From Lytechinus pictus (lineage: Eukaryota; Echinodermata; Echinoidea; Temnopleuroida; Toxopneustidae), in contig NC_087252.1 in assembly GCF_037042905.1 (NCBI RefSeq), positions 28,262,994-28,326,993 of the forward strand: a stretch of 64,000 bases of DNA, read 5' to 3'. Every line of letters begins with the position of its first letter. Within the stretch, counting starts at the first letter, position 1. Position numbers and translations under genes: made by a program. The notes under the pieces are model-generated. The model saw nothing but the letters and a program-made list of their open reading frames with translations. It ran no database searches and was not told the origin of the DNA. Positions 11,383 through 22,253 of the stretch are shown here, one piece after another.

Positions 11383-11775
11383 TCATACGGATACGGATAT
11401 TATTGCGACAGTACTGCTCGATGTGGTCAAGCCTATTTGACAAAGCATTATGGTGTTAGTCATGTTATCAGAAACCGATTTTTCAAAATCACGGAGTTGC
11501 TTCAATTTAGTATCGATAGATATTTCAAGAACGTGTAGACTAGTGAGCTTTTCATCAAGAATTTCACGCAATTTATTTTCGCGCTTATCCATGTCATCAT
11601 TGAGTTTTTGTCTCTCGCGTTCCATTGCCACGGCCACCGCTCTTTGAACGACTGTATCAATATGATCTAGGTATGCTGGGCTTTGTTTAGATCCAGTTAA
11701 TGATGAAGCAGAGGATTGTGTACATGCGTTAGCCGAGTGCAAGCGGCCTCTTGATCTGGTGGATATCTTAGACAT
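11383..11775 (-). CDS. Small coiled-coil protein or ORF1-like fragment, unrecognised
   Basis: A 130-residue ORF starting with ATG at 11775. It has a basic, serine-rich N-terminus (about residues 1-35) and then a highly charged helical stretch (about 40-105) with heptad-like spacing of L, I and V: ERERQKLNDDMDKRENKLRE and onward. Such a basic head plus coiled coil is seen in ORF1/Gag-like proteins of retroelements and in some transposon accessory ORFs, but I recognise no family motif. It lies inside the 13.1-kb inverted-repeat element, on the opposite strand to the exon at 10069. The last 20 residues look less constrained and may be past a splice site. It may be a relic. Confidence 0.4.
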   Translation of the reverse strand: MSKISTRSRGRLHSANACTQSSASSLTGSKQSPAYLDHIDTVVQRAVAVAMERERQKLNDDMDKRENKLREILDEKLTSLHVLEISIDTKLKQLRDFEKSVSDNMTNTIMLCQIGLTTSSSTVAIISVSV

Positions 11776-12104
11776 GTTAGAGATTACGTAATGATATAAT
11801 TGAAAAGTGGGATGGGCTGTGCATCTGCCAACTCACCAGTCAACCAATTAGAGACGGCCTTCCAAAGTGACACAGCACGAAAATATCAATATGGGACTGG
11901 TCTAGTCAACACATAGATCCTGAAAAAACCATGGAGACCGCAGACGCAAAATGACTTCCATACATAAAGATATGATGCACAATTTCCAGTGGGTTCAAAA
12001 CACTGAACACATGCTATGCTGATACACAGACTATCATATTAAAGAACTTTATCAAGCAAAGGAAATCTCAAATCTGGTATGAAATCTCTCAGCTCACATA
12101 AAAA
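11776..12104. other. Non-coding spacer
   Basis: Immediately upstream of the coiled-coil ORF on its strand. No TATA box, repeat or ORF stands out. Confidence 0.4.
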
Positions 12105-12580
12105 GCCTACGTAGCTACATGTAGGGAAGAAAATGCGTAATTGCTGAGAAATGAGTAAAATAAGCATGTAATTCTATCAGGTATTTTTCGAATCGATTAT
12201 AATACACTGTCCCACATATGCTTTTCTGTGTTTACAGCGATCATCAGAATTATCGATTTTAAGTTTAAAAATTCATGATTTTACAAAGATACAAGTTTAC
12301 ATTAATGTACCAGATGTAGATTATGTACAATATATTGACAATGAACTTTGATTTTATAGATTTTCTCAAGAAATAATTGTTTGCTGCAACTACTGTCTTT
12401 TCCTTCTAAGTGATAGTGTAATACAACAGTTCCACAAACTATTTTCATCAGACTTATTGATGCATGATTCTTTCACCCAAATGCAAGCTTCCATAAATCC
12501 TGAAAACTTTGCAACTCAGGTATTTTTTTTTTTTACATACAGTATATTTTGTCCTACATTGCATAGTTGCCTTAAGTTAA
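12105..12580. repeat. Dispersed repeat, copy in direct tandem with 12595-13421
   Basis: Closely matches the next copy over its whole length, including CTGTCCCACATATGCTTTTC, TTGTTTGCTGCAACTACTG and CTTCCATAAATCCTGAAA. It lacks the 270-bp MITE present in the next copy, so it serves as the empty site. Confidence 0.85.
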
Positions 12581-12594
12581 TAGCGCACCTCAGT

Positions 12595-13421
12595 AGTAAC
12601 TATCTTAAAATGAGTTCGAACAGAATCCAACAGAATTACCAGCAAAGTGTATGTATATATAAAAGATGTGTGCCAAAAAGCTCGGGAAGAAAATGTGTAA
12701 TTGCTGAGAAATTAGCAAAATAAGCATGTAATTCTATCAAATGTCGGGTATTTTTCAAATCAATCATAATACACTGTCCTGTCCCACATATGCTTTTCTG
12801 TGTTAGTGATCATCAGAATTATTGATTTTAAGATCAAAATTCATGATTTTACAAAGATACAAGTTTACATTAATTTACCAGGGCCCCGTCTTACAAAGAG
12901 TTATGATTGATCCGATCAATCGCAACTATGGACGGTCAGCAACGTTAACATCTATTAAGCATGTTTGTTCAAAATATTTTCTAGCTATGATGTATGTTCA
13001 TGCATTCATTGTTTTCTCAAAAATTCGCTGCGCTTCTCTTTGCATACAAAGGACATTGTGCAAATTTTTCGTAGAAAAAATTATGACACTGATGGATTTC
13101 CATAGAGTTATGATTGATCGGATCAATCGTAACTCTTTGTAAGACAGGGCCCAGATCTAGATTATGTACAATATTTTGACAATTAACCTTAATTTAAAAG
13201 ACTTTCCGAAGAAATAATTGTTTGCTGCAACTACTGTCTTTTACCCCAGGCCCTAAGTGATAGTGTAATACAACCCAAACATTTCATAAGAATTAATGTA
13301 CATGTATGATTCTTTCACCCAAATGCGAGCTTCCATAAATCCTGAAACTATTCCAACTCGGGTATTTTTTTTTTACATACAGTATATTTTTACCTACATT
13401 ACATAGTTGTCTAAAGTTGAA
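12595..13421. repeat. Dispersed repeat, second tandem copy, interrupted by a MITE
   Basis: Same sequence as 12105-12580 with a MITE inserted at 12882-13151 between TTTAC and ATCTAG. Its left part also contains the CAGAATCCAACAGAATTACC block found in the older copy near 2750. Confidence 0.85.
12882..13151. mobile_element. Harbinger-like MITE (GGCCC[CT]GTCTTACAAAGAG ends), TSD CAG
   Basis: Inverted ends GGCCCCGTCTTACAAAGAG and its near-inverse bound 270 bp. CAG flanks both sides (12879-12881 and 13152-13154), while the MITE-free sister repeat near 12325 has a single CAG, which supports a 3-bp duplication. PIF/Harbinger elements are known for 3-bp CWG or TWA targets and GG-starting ends. Relatives: 63704-63970 and the split copy at 30553-31966. 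Confidence 0.82.
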
Positions 13422-13974
13422 GGTATATTTAATTACAATTTCAACGAAAAAGCTTTATTCTTGGAGATCATTATGCCTCTGTTATGTATTAATGTGTATT
13501 TATACATGTACAATTGTATGTATTGGTATAACAAACATTGTAATTTCATTCCTTTGACCCTAATACTGCATTTTCATAGAAAAGTGTTTTTTTTTTCAAT
13601 CTATTTAGAGTTTTCAACATTTTGTATTCCTTTTTTTTTTGCTGGTAATATGTTATGCAACTTTTATTTATTAATAGAATATTTGCCACGATTTCGTAAT
13701 TGAAATGCGTACATGTATTTGATTTCGTTTTCCATTTTTGTATATATTCTTTTTCGGGGGGGGGGGGGGGGTCATGTTCTTGAGACCGAGACAAGTTATG
13801 CAAGGCCCTGGCATGGAGGATCATTATATTGTTACTGGGAATGCTGGACATTGTCAGACCACCTCAGTATTCACCAAATATAGATAATCCTCAATGACAA
13901 GGTCTTTGAAGTGATGTGTGTATGTACATTGCATGTAGAATTTAATGTTTAGGTCATTATCACGTCAGAATACG
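13422..13974. other. Non-coding spacer with a long G tract
   Basis: A G run near 13756 and several T runs. Short ORFs on both strands are low complexity; no gene is recognised. Confidence 0.45.
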
Positions 13975-14520
13975 TTAAGATATCATAGTTGACTCCAAAA
14001 GACGTCATATTCATTTCAATATGCGACGTCAATATGACGTCTATTACTAGTCAGCAATATGTTGCAAAGTCGTCATTCAGACGTCGTAGTTGACTTATAA
14101 ACACGTCATAATTACATCAATATGACGTCTAAAACTGGTCAGGAATACGTCGCAAAGTTGTCATTAAGACGTCGTAGATGACTTTTAAAGACGTCATAAT
14201 TACATCAATATGACGTCTAAAACCGGTCAGGAACACGTTACACGGATGTCATTAAGACGTCGTTGTTGACTCTCGAAGACGTCATAATCACGTCAATACA
14301 CGACGTCAATCTGACCCTTGATACTGGTCAGGAAAACGTTGTAAAAACGTTGCTAAGACGTCATTAAGACGTCGTAGTCACTCTTGGAGACGTCATAATG
14401 ACGTCAATATACGACGTCATAATGACGTTATTCGCGGGTGCAAGATCCCGTCAATAAGACGTCATGTTACGACGTCAAAATGACGTGACACTCGTCGTTA
14501 AACTGACGTAATTATGACGT
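13975..14520. repeat. Subterminal 88-bp tandem repeats, right end of the 13.1-kb element
   Basis: TATGACGTCT recurs at 14033 (as TATGACGTC), 14121 and 14209, 88 bp apart, with a fourth degenerate unit near 14309. Units carry ACTGGTCAGGAA and AAGACGTCGTAG. The same ACGTC vocabulary occurs in inverted orientation at 1430-1910. Confidence 0.83.
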
Positions 14521-14684
14521 CATTTTTACCAGTTTCTGCTATCAGGGAAGCTTGTCACGACTAACTCAGCTGTGGACTAACGAAGGTTTTTCATTACTCG
14601 TATTTCGTAAAAAGACAGGCTTGACTAACACCATTTGTGGTTTCTGACTAAATGAGGCATACGTGCACCTCATAATGTTGTACG

Positions 14685-14854
14685 CACTAGCGTACCTACG
14701 GGGGGGCAGGGGGGGGGGGCAGTCATGCCCCCCCTGACGAGTCCCAACCCATGCAAAGTACGTATCCCTGCCCCCCCTGACGAGCTTGAAAGACCTTTTT
14801 TGCCCCCCCCTGACGAGCTTGAAGACCTTTATTGCCCCCTGACAAGCCTGAAGA

Positions 14855-14894
<40 letters not shown>

Positions 14895-14940
14895 TGTCAA
14901 TTTTTGTTCTGGTACGAAATCCTATATTTGTGATTGAAGA

Positions 14941-14978
<38 letters not shown>

Positions 14979-15037
14979 TGTCAATTTTTTGGCGGACGGT
15001 TTTGCCCCCCCTGTGGAAAATCCTAGGTACGCCACTG
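14685..15037. mobile_element. hAT-like MITE with 8-bp TSD GTTGTACG
   Basis: GTTGTACG occurs at 14677-14684 and 15038-15045. The element between them starts CACTAGCGTACCTACGG and ends with the inverse of CAGTGGCGTACCTAGGA. An 8-bp duplication with CA-starting ends is characteristic of hAT transposons. The interior is a run of CCCCCCTGACGAG(C/T) repeats followed by two T tracts of about 33 bp, each before TGCTTGTCAATTT. Confidence 0.88.
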
Positions 15038-15045
15038 GTTGTACG

Positions 15046-16333
15046 ACTAACTTTCGGCCATCCAAAGGCATGACTAAAATTATAAAGGCCTGCGACCTGA
15101 ATTACTAACTAAGCAGGGCCGTTGTTGTTGATCTTGAAGGTAGTCGGGCCGGGGGTGGCCGCTGGTGTTTTTTTTTTTTTTTAATAGGACTATATTATCT
15201 TTTTGTATAATTTCAAAATATGTCTGCCCAGTCACTAAACATTGTCTGTCTATACGTACATATATATCATTTGTCATTTTGAACCTGTCTACTTTAAATA
15301 ATTGTGTTCAACACGAATTTCGCGCATTCCCCGCCTGCCCCCCCCCCCACCCCTCCCGCTCATTTTCGCGCCTTTTTTTTTATGCGCGTCGATGTACCAG
15401 TACCACCGAGTACCACATGTGTAACGCACAACCCGCACATGTACTGTATGCTATACACACCATAGACAAATGCACACACACACGTACGCCGTGCAGATAC
15501 AATCAGCTTAATGCTTCGCGTTTATTCGAAGGCCAAGGGCTAGCTAAGCTTCAAGTTCATGAAATTCAGGCAATTAACTGCATTCAACTAATTTTTTAAC
15601 TGAAACTATAGGAGAACAGACAAATTATGGAACTGTCAGGAGATAGTTAACGGTAAGTAAGCTTATCTAATCAGTAATCTGTTGGGCATTCTCGTGAATT
15701 AGTCCACTCCGAGCTCCTGGCACCTCCTTGGCCTTGCATGACTCGGAAATTGAACACTCGGCGGATTGTGCGCGTACCGTACCAAGCCCTAGTAGTACCG
15801 TACTGTACTGCACTCTGCAGCAGGCAGTGTCACTGTCAGTGCAGTGGATTATTTCAAGAGTTTGCCTAGGCTTAGTCTGTAATGTTGCTGCATTTATTTT
15901 GATTAGGAGTGTTGCATGGGTCTAGAAATGTATTCTGACTTCAACTTGAAGTTGAAGCCAGGCATTGGGGCTGGCTACATGTAGGGCCTAAAAGTTATTT
16001 ATGGCTATATATTATAGGCTTGAGCTTGCCTTGGACTTTGCCTTTGGACTAGATTTATTATTATGGTGGAACACGTCGTACTCGTAGCCTAGTCCCGGCC
16101 CTAGCCTAGGCCTAACTTAGGCTAGCGCTTGGCCTACCTGAAAAAAAAACTTGTTGGCTGCCATCGAGTATGAAGAAAAATTTTGTACTAGATCTCCTAC
16201 TGGCTTAATTAACGTTAGACTATCGACTAGGGTCTAGATCTAGATCTATACTTTAACTTTTTAAAGTTTACGTTAACGGTTAGAGTACGGTGTCGGTGGT
16301 CCTAATTAATGTTATACTTTTGAATGGCAACAG
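15046..16333. other. Spacer with scattered GACTAAC words and CT/GC patches
   Basis: Around the MITE at 14685 the DNA is peppered with GACTAAC or ACTAAC. At 15310-15560 there is a CpG-richer patch with a C tract; at 15650-16130 many CCTAGG/GGCCTA words occur. Short ORFs show no domain. Confidence 0.45.
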
Positions 16334-16628
16334 CATTCAGTGGCTTATTATATTCACTCGCGTTCGTAATCGCTCGCGTCGGGTTGGTAATCACACGCGT
16401 TTTTGATTTTTGGCGATTTTTTTTTTTTCGGTGCGATTTTTTTTCTAACGGTGTCTTCAATGGAACAAACGTACTGGAAAAATAAAATAATATTGAAATT
16501 CGAGTTTCGTTTTATTTTAAGCTGGTAAGTGCCTTAAATAAAACGTTCTCGACCACTGTTTTAAGATAACAAGCAAATTTTGACTACTGTTTTAACATAA
16601 TCACATTCCACATCTTAAATCTTAGAGC

Positions 16629-17290
16629 CATAGGCGGCGGAAGCGGGGGGGGGGCTCCCCCTAAAAAAAGAGAGAGGGGGGGGGGAGAAAGGAAGGGAAA
16701 GAGGGAGAAAAGAGAAAGAAAGAAAAAAGACAGACAGAAAGAAAGAAGCAAGGAAAAAAGGAGAAAGAAAGGAGAAAAGGAATAAAGAAGAAAAAGGAGG
16801 AAAGGCTACTCTCGATTTAGCTTTGCCTTTGGAGGATTTTCCTGAAGTCTGTGGTATTCTTTATAAAGCATAGTGAGGTGCTACAATTTCATAATATCAC
16901 TATGTATTTCCTTCTCCCTTTCTTTGTGAATTATTCTACACTAACGTAAAAATCAGGGAGGAAAAAAGTGCTGAAGAAGAAAAGCAAGAAGGAAGGAGGA
17001 GGAGAAGTAGAAGAAGAAAAAAGAAGATGGAGGACATAAGGAGGTAAATATGAAACTAAAAAGAGAAAATTGAGGGGAGGATGTAGAAGAAGAGAAAGAG
17101 AAGATAAAATAAAGGGGAAGACTGAGAAGAGAAAAGGAAGAAGTGAGAAGGGAGATGAACAATAAGGAGAAAGGGAAGAAATTGAGAAGTAGAAGAACAG
17201 GGAGAAGAATAAGATGACATATAATAATGGGAATAAAAAGAAGACTGAGAAGAAAGAGAAGTAGGAGGGGGAGTAAAGTGTACTCTGGTT
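16629..17290. repeat. GA-rich low-complexity tract after a hAT-MITE left end
   Basis: CATAGGCGGCGGAAGC at 16629 is the same terminus as the MITE at 55958. It is followed by GA/GAA-rich sequence to about 17290. The 199-residue minus-strand frame here is serine/phenylalanine/leucine-rich only because of the purine tract. Confidence 0.8.
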
Positions 17291-17379
17291 ATAAAGAAGT
17301 CTGAGGGACCAACAAAATTGTTCCTTTATCCAAATAATTGTGTGTGTGTGTGATATCAGTTTTTTTTTATTTTTTAGAG

Positions 17380-17540
17380 TGGTCACAAAATTCGAGCGGA
17401 GTTGACCTTCCTTAGAGCAACACGCTTGTGTGTTGCTGCCCTCTACGTTCGTTGATATTGACCAAAAGCTTCGGTCTTTGTGTCTATGTATTATTATGTT
17501 GGTTGTTCCGCTGAACTCCGTTGGCTCCACTCACCAAATA
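17380..17540. repeat. Short dispersed repeat shared with 28826-28895
   Basis: ACCAAAAGCTTC(G/A)GTCT and GGTTGTTCCGCTGAACT(C/A)CG, followed by TTGGCTCCACTCACC, occur here and again at 28826-28895 in the same orientation. Confidence 0.7.
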
Positions 17541-18786
17541 CAGAGAAATTTAAAAAAAATTAAAAATGTTTGAAAAAAACTCCTCGAAACAGACTGCTGC
17601 CAGCTGTCTGGGGCGGATCAAGCTTGTTATCTATTCTTGGTACTTAGAACAGTAGTCGAGTACATTTTATTTTAAGGCACTTAATTGCCGGCTTAAGGAC
17701 GTTCCACAGTTATATTTGTGCGCATTATGATCTGCGCATAGTTAACACTCTGCGCGCTGACGTCACAATGGATGAACAGGTGATTAATTAGCTGCGGGTA
17801 TGAGCTGATTTTTCTCATCTTCTGCACTTTAACTGCAGATCCGATGCGTTATTTCATGAAGCTAAAAAATTGAATTATTCCATGGACCATTCAAAAAAAT
17901 ATTCTCTATAATTTCAAAATACTTTACTCTGCAGTGCTGCCAAGAATCACGAATATTACCCCGAGTTTGAATAAATGGTAGAGTGGTTTTGATTTTTTCT
18001 TCACATAGATACTAAGCATTCGGCCCATTTTTTGTGTTTTAAAAAGCACATTTGCTCTAATAAAAATGTTGATAGTTTAAAAACAAGCACATGAACCCCT
18101 ATTTTTTAATGTTTGTACCTCTTAGGTATACCTTCCTCTACAACTCTGCAAACTTTGGTGAAAATGACATGGATTTTGAATAAAGTGCAGCATTTATTGT
18201 ACGTTTGTAGTTTGTTACTGAAATTTTACATTTTTTAGATTGGGATTTTGTTATCTTTTATGCCATTTTTAAGAAATGACAGTGCTGTTAAACTTAAAAT
18301 TGCAAACAAATAGCACTATTAATAGATTCTCCATTCTAACGATACAATTATTAACTCTCTTGCGAAATTTGATGACTTTTTCATGTATTTTGACTGAGTA
18401 ATGGAGGTTTAAACTCATTGTAGTAATCTTGGGCGGTCTAAAAATGCCAAATTCTTTTGAATGTGCAATTCTTAAGAACATCAATTTGGGTGAACTTTGA
18501 AGCTCTATAGCAAAAAATCAAGCACATGGACCTATGTTAATTTTTGCATATTTCGAATATTAAGGTTCTAAAGTATCTATGTGCAAAGTTTGGTGAAAAT
18601 GACATGGATTTCACTTTAACTGTGGAACGTCCTTAAAACGAAACTCAAATTTCCCTGCATGTCTGTCACATTGAAGACACCGTTAAAAAAAAATCGCACC
18701 GAAATAAAAAAAATCGCCAAAAATTCAAAACGCGAGTGATTACGAACCAGAACGCGACGCGAGTGATTATAAACTGCCCATTCAGT

Positions 18787-19525
18787 CCACTGATCTGTAT
18801 TCTTTTTTTTTTTGATGGGTCTAGTCTCTAGGCCTAGGCTACAGACTCTGCTACTGCGGGTTAATTAGTCCTCATTTAATTAGTAATACTTGATCAATGG
18901 ATCAGCTAGCTGCAAAGTAGTATATTTTAATAAATCCTTTATTTTTAAGCGGGAGTACAATTCATATGTCTGTATATGTTTTTCCATGTGAAAATCTGTT
19001 TTTTTTTTGGTAAGTTCAGAGTGTGGTTGTGGGAACGTGTCTGGCTCCTTGTTTCGACGATTTCTACAGCATGCATACACATTACGATAGTAGATCTACA
19101 CAGTTGTACACAACTGAAAGATATGCGCATTTCCCTAGCCATAGCGGCGATGATTGTTACCAAAAGAAAAGTAATGCCAATAGTTCTAGTGTTTACTTTC
19201 GAGTCTCCTTGGTATTTTCATATATAGGCCCTACAACTATTCATGAAAAATCCGAGGCCAAACCACGTAATGTGGAATTTCGTCACAAATGGGTTAAGTT
19301 ATTAATTTAGGAAGTGTTGTTCCATATGTGTCACTAATAGTGGAATTGTCTGAAATTTGTATGAATTTTAAGTATGGTTGGTTATTATGAAATGAATGAA
19401 ATTTCATGTGATGAAAAATGGAAATACCATCGCTGGACCGTTGTGTCGTAATAGTACTGTATTTTAATTTCAAATCAAAATTTTTAATAGACTACAATAC
19501 AATTTTCTTTCCTGGTAGCGGGAAG
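18787..19525. other. Non-coding spacer
   Basis: Several overlapping short ORFs on both strands at 18880-19310 have no recognisable domain. Nothing else is seen. Confidence 0.4.
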
Positions 19526-19529
19526 TTAA

Positions 19530-20122
19530 AGGGATGGTCCAGGCTGAAAATATTTATATCTAAAAGTATATAAATGGAGTAAAATTCACAGAGTAAAATG
19601 CTGAAAATTTCATCAAACTTGGATATCAAATAACAAAGTTATTGATTTTCAAAGTTTATCAATATTTTTTGGAATATGCACATCATCATGAATATTCAAT
19701 AGGTGGGCTGATGATGTCACATCTCAATTTTTTCTTATGTCATTACATGACATCGTAAATGTTTCATTTTTTCATACATGTGTAAATGATGTGTCTCCAT
19801 TATGATGAAATAAGTTGAGGCAATAAATAACTAGTCCACTTAATCAGTTGTCAATCCAATTGTTTTAGTTCTTGGTAGCAATTTTTTTTATTAAACCAAA
19901 TTTCACATAATAAAACACAAAAGAACAAGTGGGGATATGACATCACCAGCCAACCTAATGAATATTCATAAAGACATGCCTAGAACTGTTTCACCGGAAT
20001 AATATCATTTGAAATTCAAAAACTTTATTTGTTATTCGATTTTGATTAAATTTTTAGCATTTTGCTCTGTAAATTTTCTTCTATTTATTGAGATATAAAT
20101 ATTTCCAGCCTGGACCATCCCT
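19530..20122. mobile_element. 593-bp MITE with TTAA-type target (AGGGATGGTCCAGGCTG ends)
   Basis: AGGGATGGTCCAGGCTG at the left is matched in inverse at the right, and similarity continues (AAATATTTATATCT against AGATATAAATATTT). Flanks are TTAA on the left and TCAA on the right, read as a mutated TTAA duplication typical of Kolobok or piggyBac groups. The interior pairs further (ATGAATATTCAATAGG against CCTAATGAATATTCAT). Confidence 0.87.
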
Positions 20123-20376
20123 TCAATTTTACTAATATTCGAAGACAGGAAACTAATACTAGAAAAAAAGATAAATGAATGGAATATGTATCACCAAACC
20201 CAGACAAACATTGGAATATATCTTGTTTGCCTCTTGCATCGAGGCAAAAACTGAATATTTGTGTCCATGTACATGCAATATCTTTTGATTACACACATTT
20301 ATCCTGAAAGCTCTTTGCATACATTATTTATTCAAAATTCAGGTTTAGTAAGAAAATCAATTACTTTTCATTCCAG

Positions 20377-20643
20377 GTACAAATTTTTATTGATATATGG
20401 CCAAAATCAAAGAAGGGTGTTGGTAACCAACAAGTCAGAGGAGACCTCAAAACAGGAGCTGCTTAGGGTGGTGTGCACAACATTTGGAGTGAAAGAAGAA
20501 GATATTTTTCCTGTAGACATGGCAAGACAAATTCTACGATTTTGCAGACATGGAAGAGGACGAACTTGTGACAGGGCCATTGAGAGTAAAAATTACAAAC
20601 TACCTGTGGTCCTCGGTGCACAGCAACTGGTGAATGGTGGAGA
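20377..20643 (+). CDS. Internal coding exon of an unidentified protein
   Basis: An open frame bounded by acceptor TTCATTCCAG (20376) and donor GTAAGTA (20644). After a split first codon it encodes 88 residues beginning YKFLLIYGQNQRRVLVTNKS and ending LGAQQLVNGGE. The N-terminal third (beta-strand, then KSEETSKQELLRVVCTTFGV) has the feel of a ubiquitin-like or PB1-like fold but this is inference. A phase-compatible downstream acceptor is at 24733. The fragment at 21432 may belong to the same locus. No family is assigned with confidence. Confidence 0.5.
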
Positions 20644-21431
20644 GTAAGTATCTGGTACCAAACAGAAACCCCAATTAACTCTCAATGTGCCATAGTCTTG
20701 CCCAAGTGCATGCCATTTAATTTCTTTGGCAATTGATTCATCCTTCTAGATAAATATATTACTTGATAATGGCCAAACTTAAAGGCATTTCTCTTTTTCA
20801 CATGACATAGTTATATATGAGACTCAACCAGAAGGATTATTAAAGAGGATTAGAACTTGGCCAGTAAAAACGCTTTAAACGTGTATGGGGCACCTTAAGA
20901 GTTGATGAATTAAGTAAATGTGAGTAAATGCATAAAATATGAGAATATTTCTTGCATTATAACTTACTAATGTTTGAGTATCACTATTGATGCAGGAATC
21001 TTACAGTGGCTACATTGTTGTGACATTTTGTAATGCATTTCTCTGTTAGATTTTACCTAAAGTTAATTTTTTAGTCTAATTCGCATGTATATGGTTCTGC
21101 TATGGTCTTTCACCAAATGTTAACTGGTACAGTGTGTTTGTGACAGATAGTCGCAAAGTGTGACCAAGTGGAGCTTTTCTGTTCTTGTCTTTGGCAACAA
21201 GACTGGCGTGTCGTTGCATAAAACTTGCTATTATAGTAAAATTTGCTGTAAATATCTATTAAGGACTCGGATGAAAAGTGATTTGACAGAAACTAAATGA
21301 ATGAGGATTCTAAATCTATTTGTTTTTTCTTTTTTAAGTATAATTTTTTATTCTTTGTTTTTTCTTTTTTTAAGTATAATTTTTTATTCTTTCCAAATCT
21401 GACACTGTTGCAAGGCACATAGAGTGGATGA
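20644..21431. other. Probable intron between exon-like pieces
   Basis: AT-rich, without ORFs or repeats that I recognise, except a short direct repeat of TTTTTTCTTTTTTAAGTATAATTTTTTATTCTTT at about 21322-21390. Confidence 0.4.
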
Positions 21432-21584
21432 GCACTGAAAAAAAGGCAGCCAGACTTCAAGAGAGTTGAGTTCTGCATGCAGAAGACACTGGCAGACAGA
21501 AGGGCATGGATCATAAATTCTGTCCCTCGGCCAAGGATCACTGATGACCGACTGAAGTATCCTTGGCTCTTTGATGAGGATCAG
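21432..21584 (+). pseudogene. Exon-like fragment of a SAM-domain-3-like or transposon-associated protein
   Basis: One frame encodes about 51 residues with a central KTLADRRAWIINSVPR and KYPWLFDEDQ, ending at a donor (CAG|GTAATC at 21585). The pattern basic-RR-x-W-I, a Pro-rich turn and then K/R-YP-x-LF-D/E-E-x-Q is familiar from the C-terminal region of proteins annotated as sterile alpha motif domain-containing protein 3-like, which are abundant in fish and invertebrates. That is from memory. No strong acceptor is visible upstream and an in-frame TGA is at 21429-21431, so it may be a decayed exon of the 20377 locus or of a different copy. Confidence 0.4.
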
Positions 21585-22249
21585 GTAATCTATGCAGAGT
21601 TTTCTCACCAGATTTGGAAATATACTGAATATCCCGAGATTGATTGAATGCTGACGGACGTTGATAGAGTTGCTTACTCAATGTTTCCCTATTACAGTGA
21701 TTTACAGAATGTATTGGAAACTTCTAACTCCACATGGATTATCCAAACTTGCTCATAAACTTAATTTATTCAAGACTGCGTAAGGTGTGAACTTCATATG
21801 TGGTCCTTGTATGTAAAATTCAGGTTATTTTCTTGTCAAAGCAATATCACCTAAACAGCTTGAGGTATGGATGTAAAAACTTGGTGTTTAACATGTACCA
21901 TCATTAGGAAGACGATTTGAATGGATTTTGGAATATGTAGGTCAAAGGTCAATTTGTGAAATTTATTTGTTTAAACACATTGTCACCTTAACAATTTGAA
22001 ATATAAATGTGAAACTTGGTGCTAACATGTACCACTATAGGAGATGATCTGGATATATTTTGGAATATGTAGCTCGAAAGTAAATTTGTGAAATTCAGGT
22101 AATATCTTTGTTAATGCAATGTCACCTTAACAGTATGAAATATGGATGTAGAACCTGCTAGCATGTATCACTGGGAAGAGGATGAATTAAGTAGTGTATG
22201 TTTCATTGACTGTTTTTGAAAATTTGACTCAATGTCTCTAATCTTCAAA
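21585..22249. other. Spacer with an internal repeat
   Basis: A segment of about 110 bp (CACCTTAACAGTATGAAATATGGATGTAGAAC-like) recurs at about 21845, 21985 and 22120, a weak tandem repeat. No gene is seen. Confidence 0.5.
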
Positions 22250-22253
22250 TTAA

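Larger units (their letters stand above)
1416..14547. mobile_element. Putative 13.1-kb DNA transposon with CCCTGATAGCAG inverted ends
   Basis: CCCTGATAGCAG at 1416-1427 is matched by its exact reverse complement at 14536-14547, both facing outward. Just inside each end is an array rich in ACGTCAT/ATGACGT: 71-bp units on the left, about 88-bp units on the right. This terminal inverted repeat plus subterminal array architecture is typical of DNA transposons. No clear target duplication flanks it (left ..TATAAA, right AAGCTT..), and no transposase was recognised inside. The interior holds younger insertions, promoter-like DNA and a coiled-coil ORF. The alternative is two separate related elements that happen to face each other. 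Confidence 0.6.
16342..18778. mobile_element. 2.4-kb inverted-repeat element with 8-bp TSD CATTCAGT
   Basis: CATTCAGT is present at 16334-16341 and 18779-18786. The ends start GGC and share imperfect inverted repeats of over 100 bp: TCACTCGCGT, GTAATCAC-like words, TTTTGGCGATTTTTTT, CGGTGCGATTTTTTT and GGTGTCTTCAATG, each with its inverse at 18640-18778. The interior includes a GA-rich tract, a piece of a CATAGGCGGCGGAAGC element and a host-like repeat. No transposase was recognised. The 8-bp duplication fits hAT, P or Merlin-like elements; I do not choose. Confidence 0.82.

Noticed and set aside
15165-15599. 144-residue plus ORF
   Set aside because: Starts in a T run, passes a C tract, no domain, no splice sites; likely chance.
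16931-17530. 199-residue minus-strand ORF rich in S, F and L
   Set aside because: It translates a GA/CT-rich low-complexity tract; no domain or splice context.
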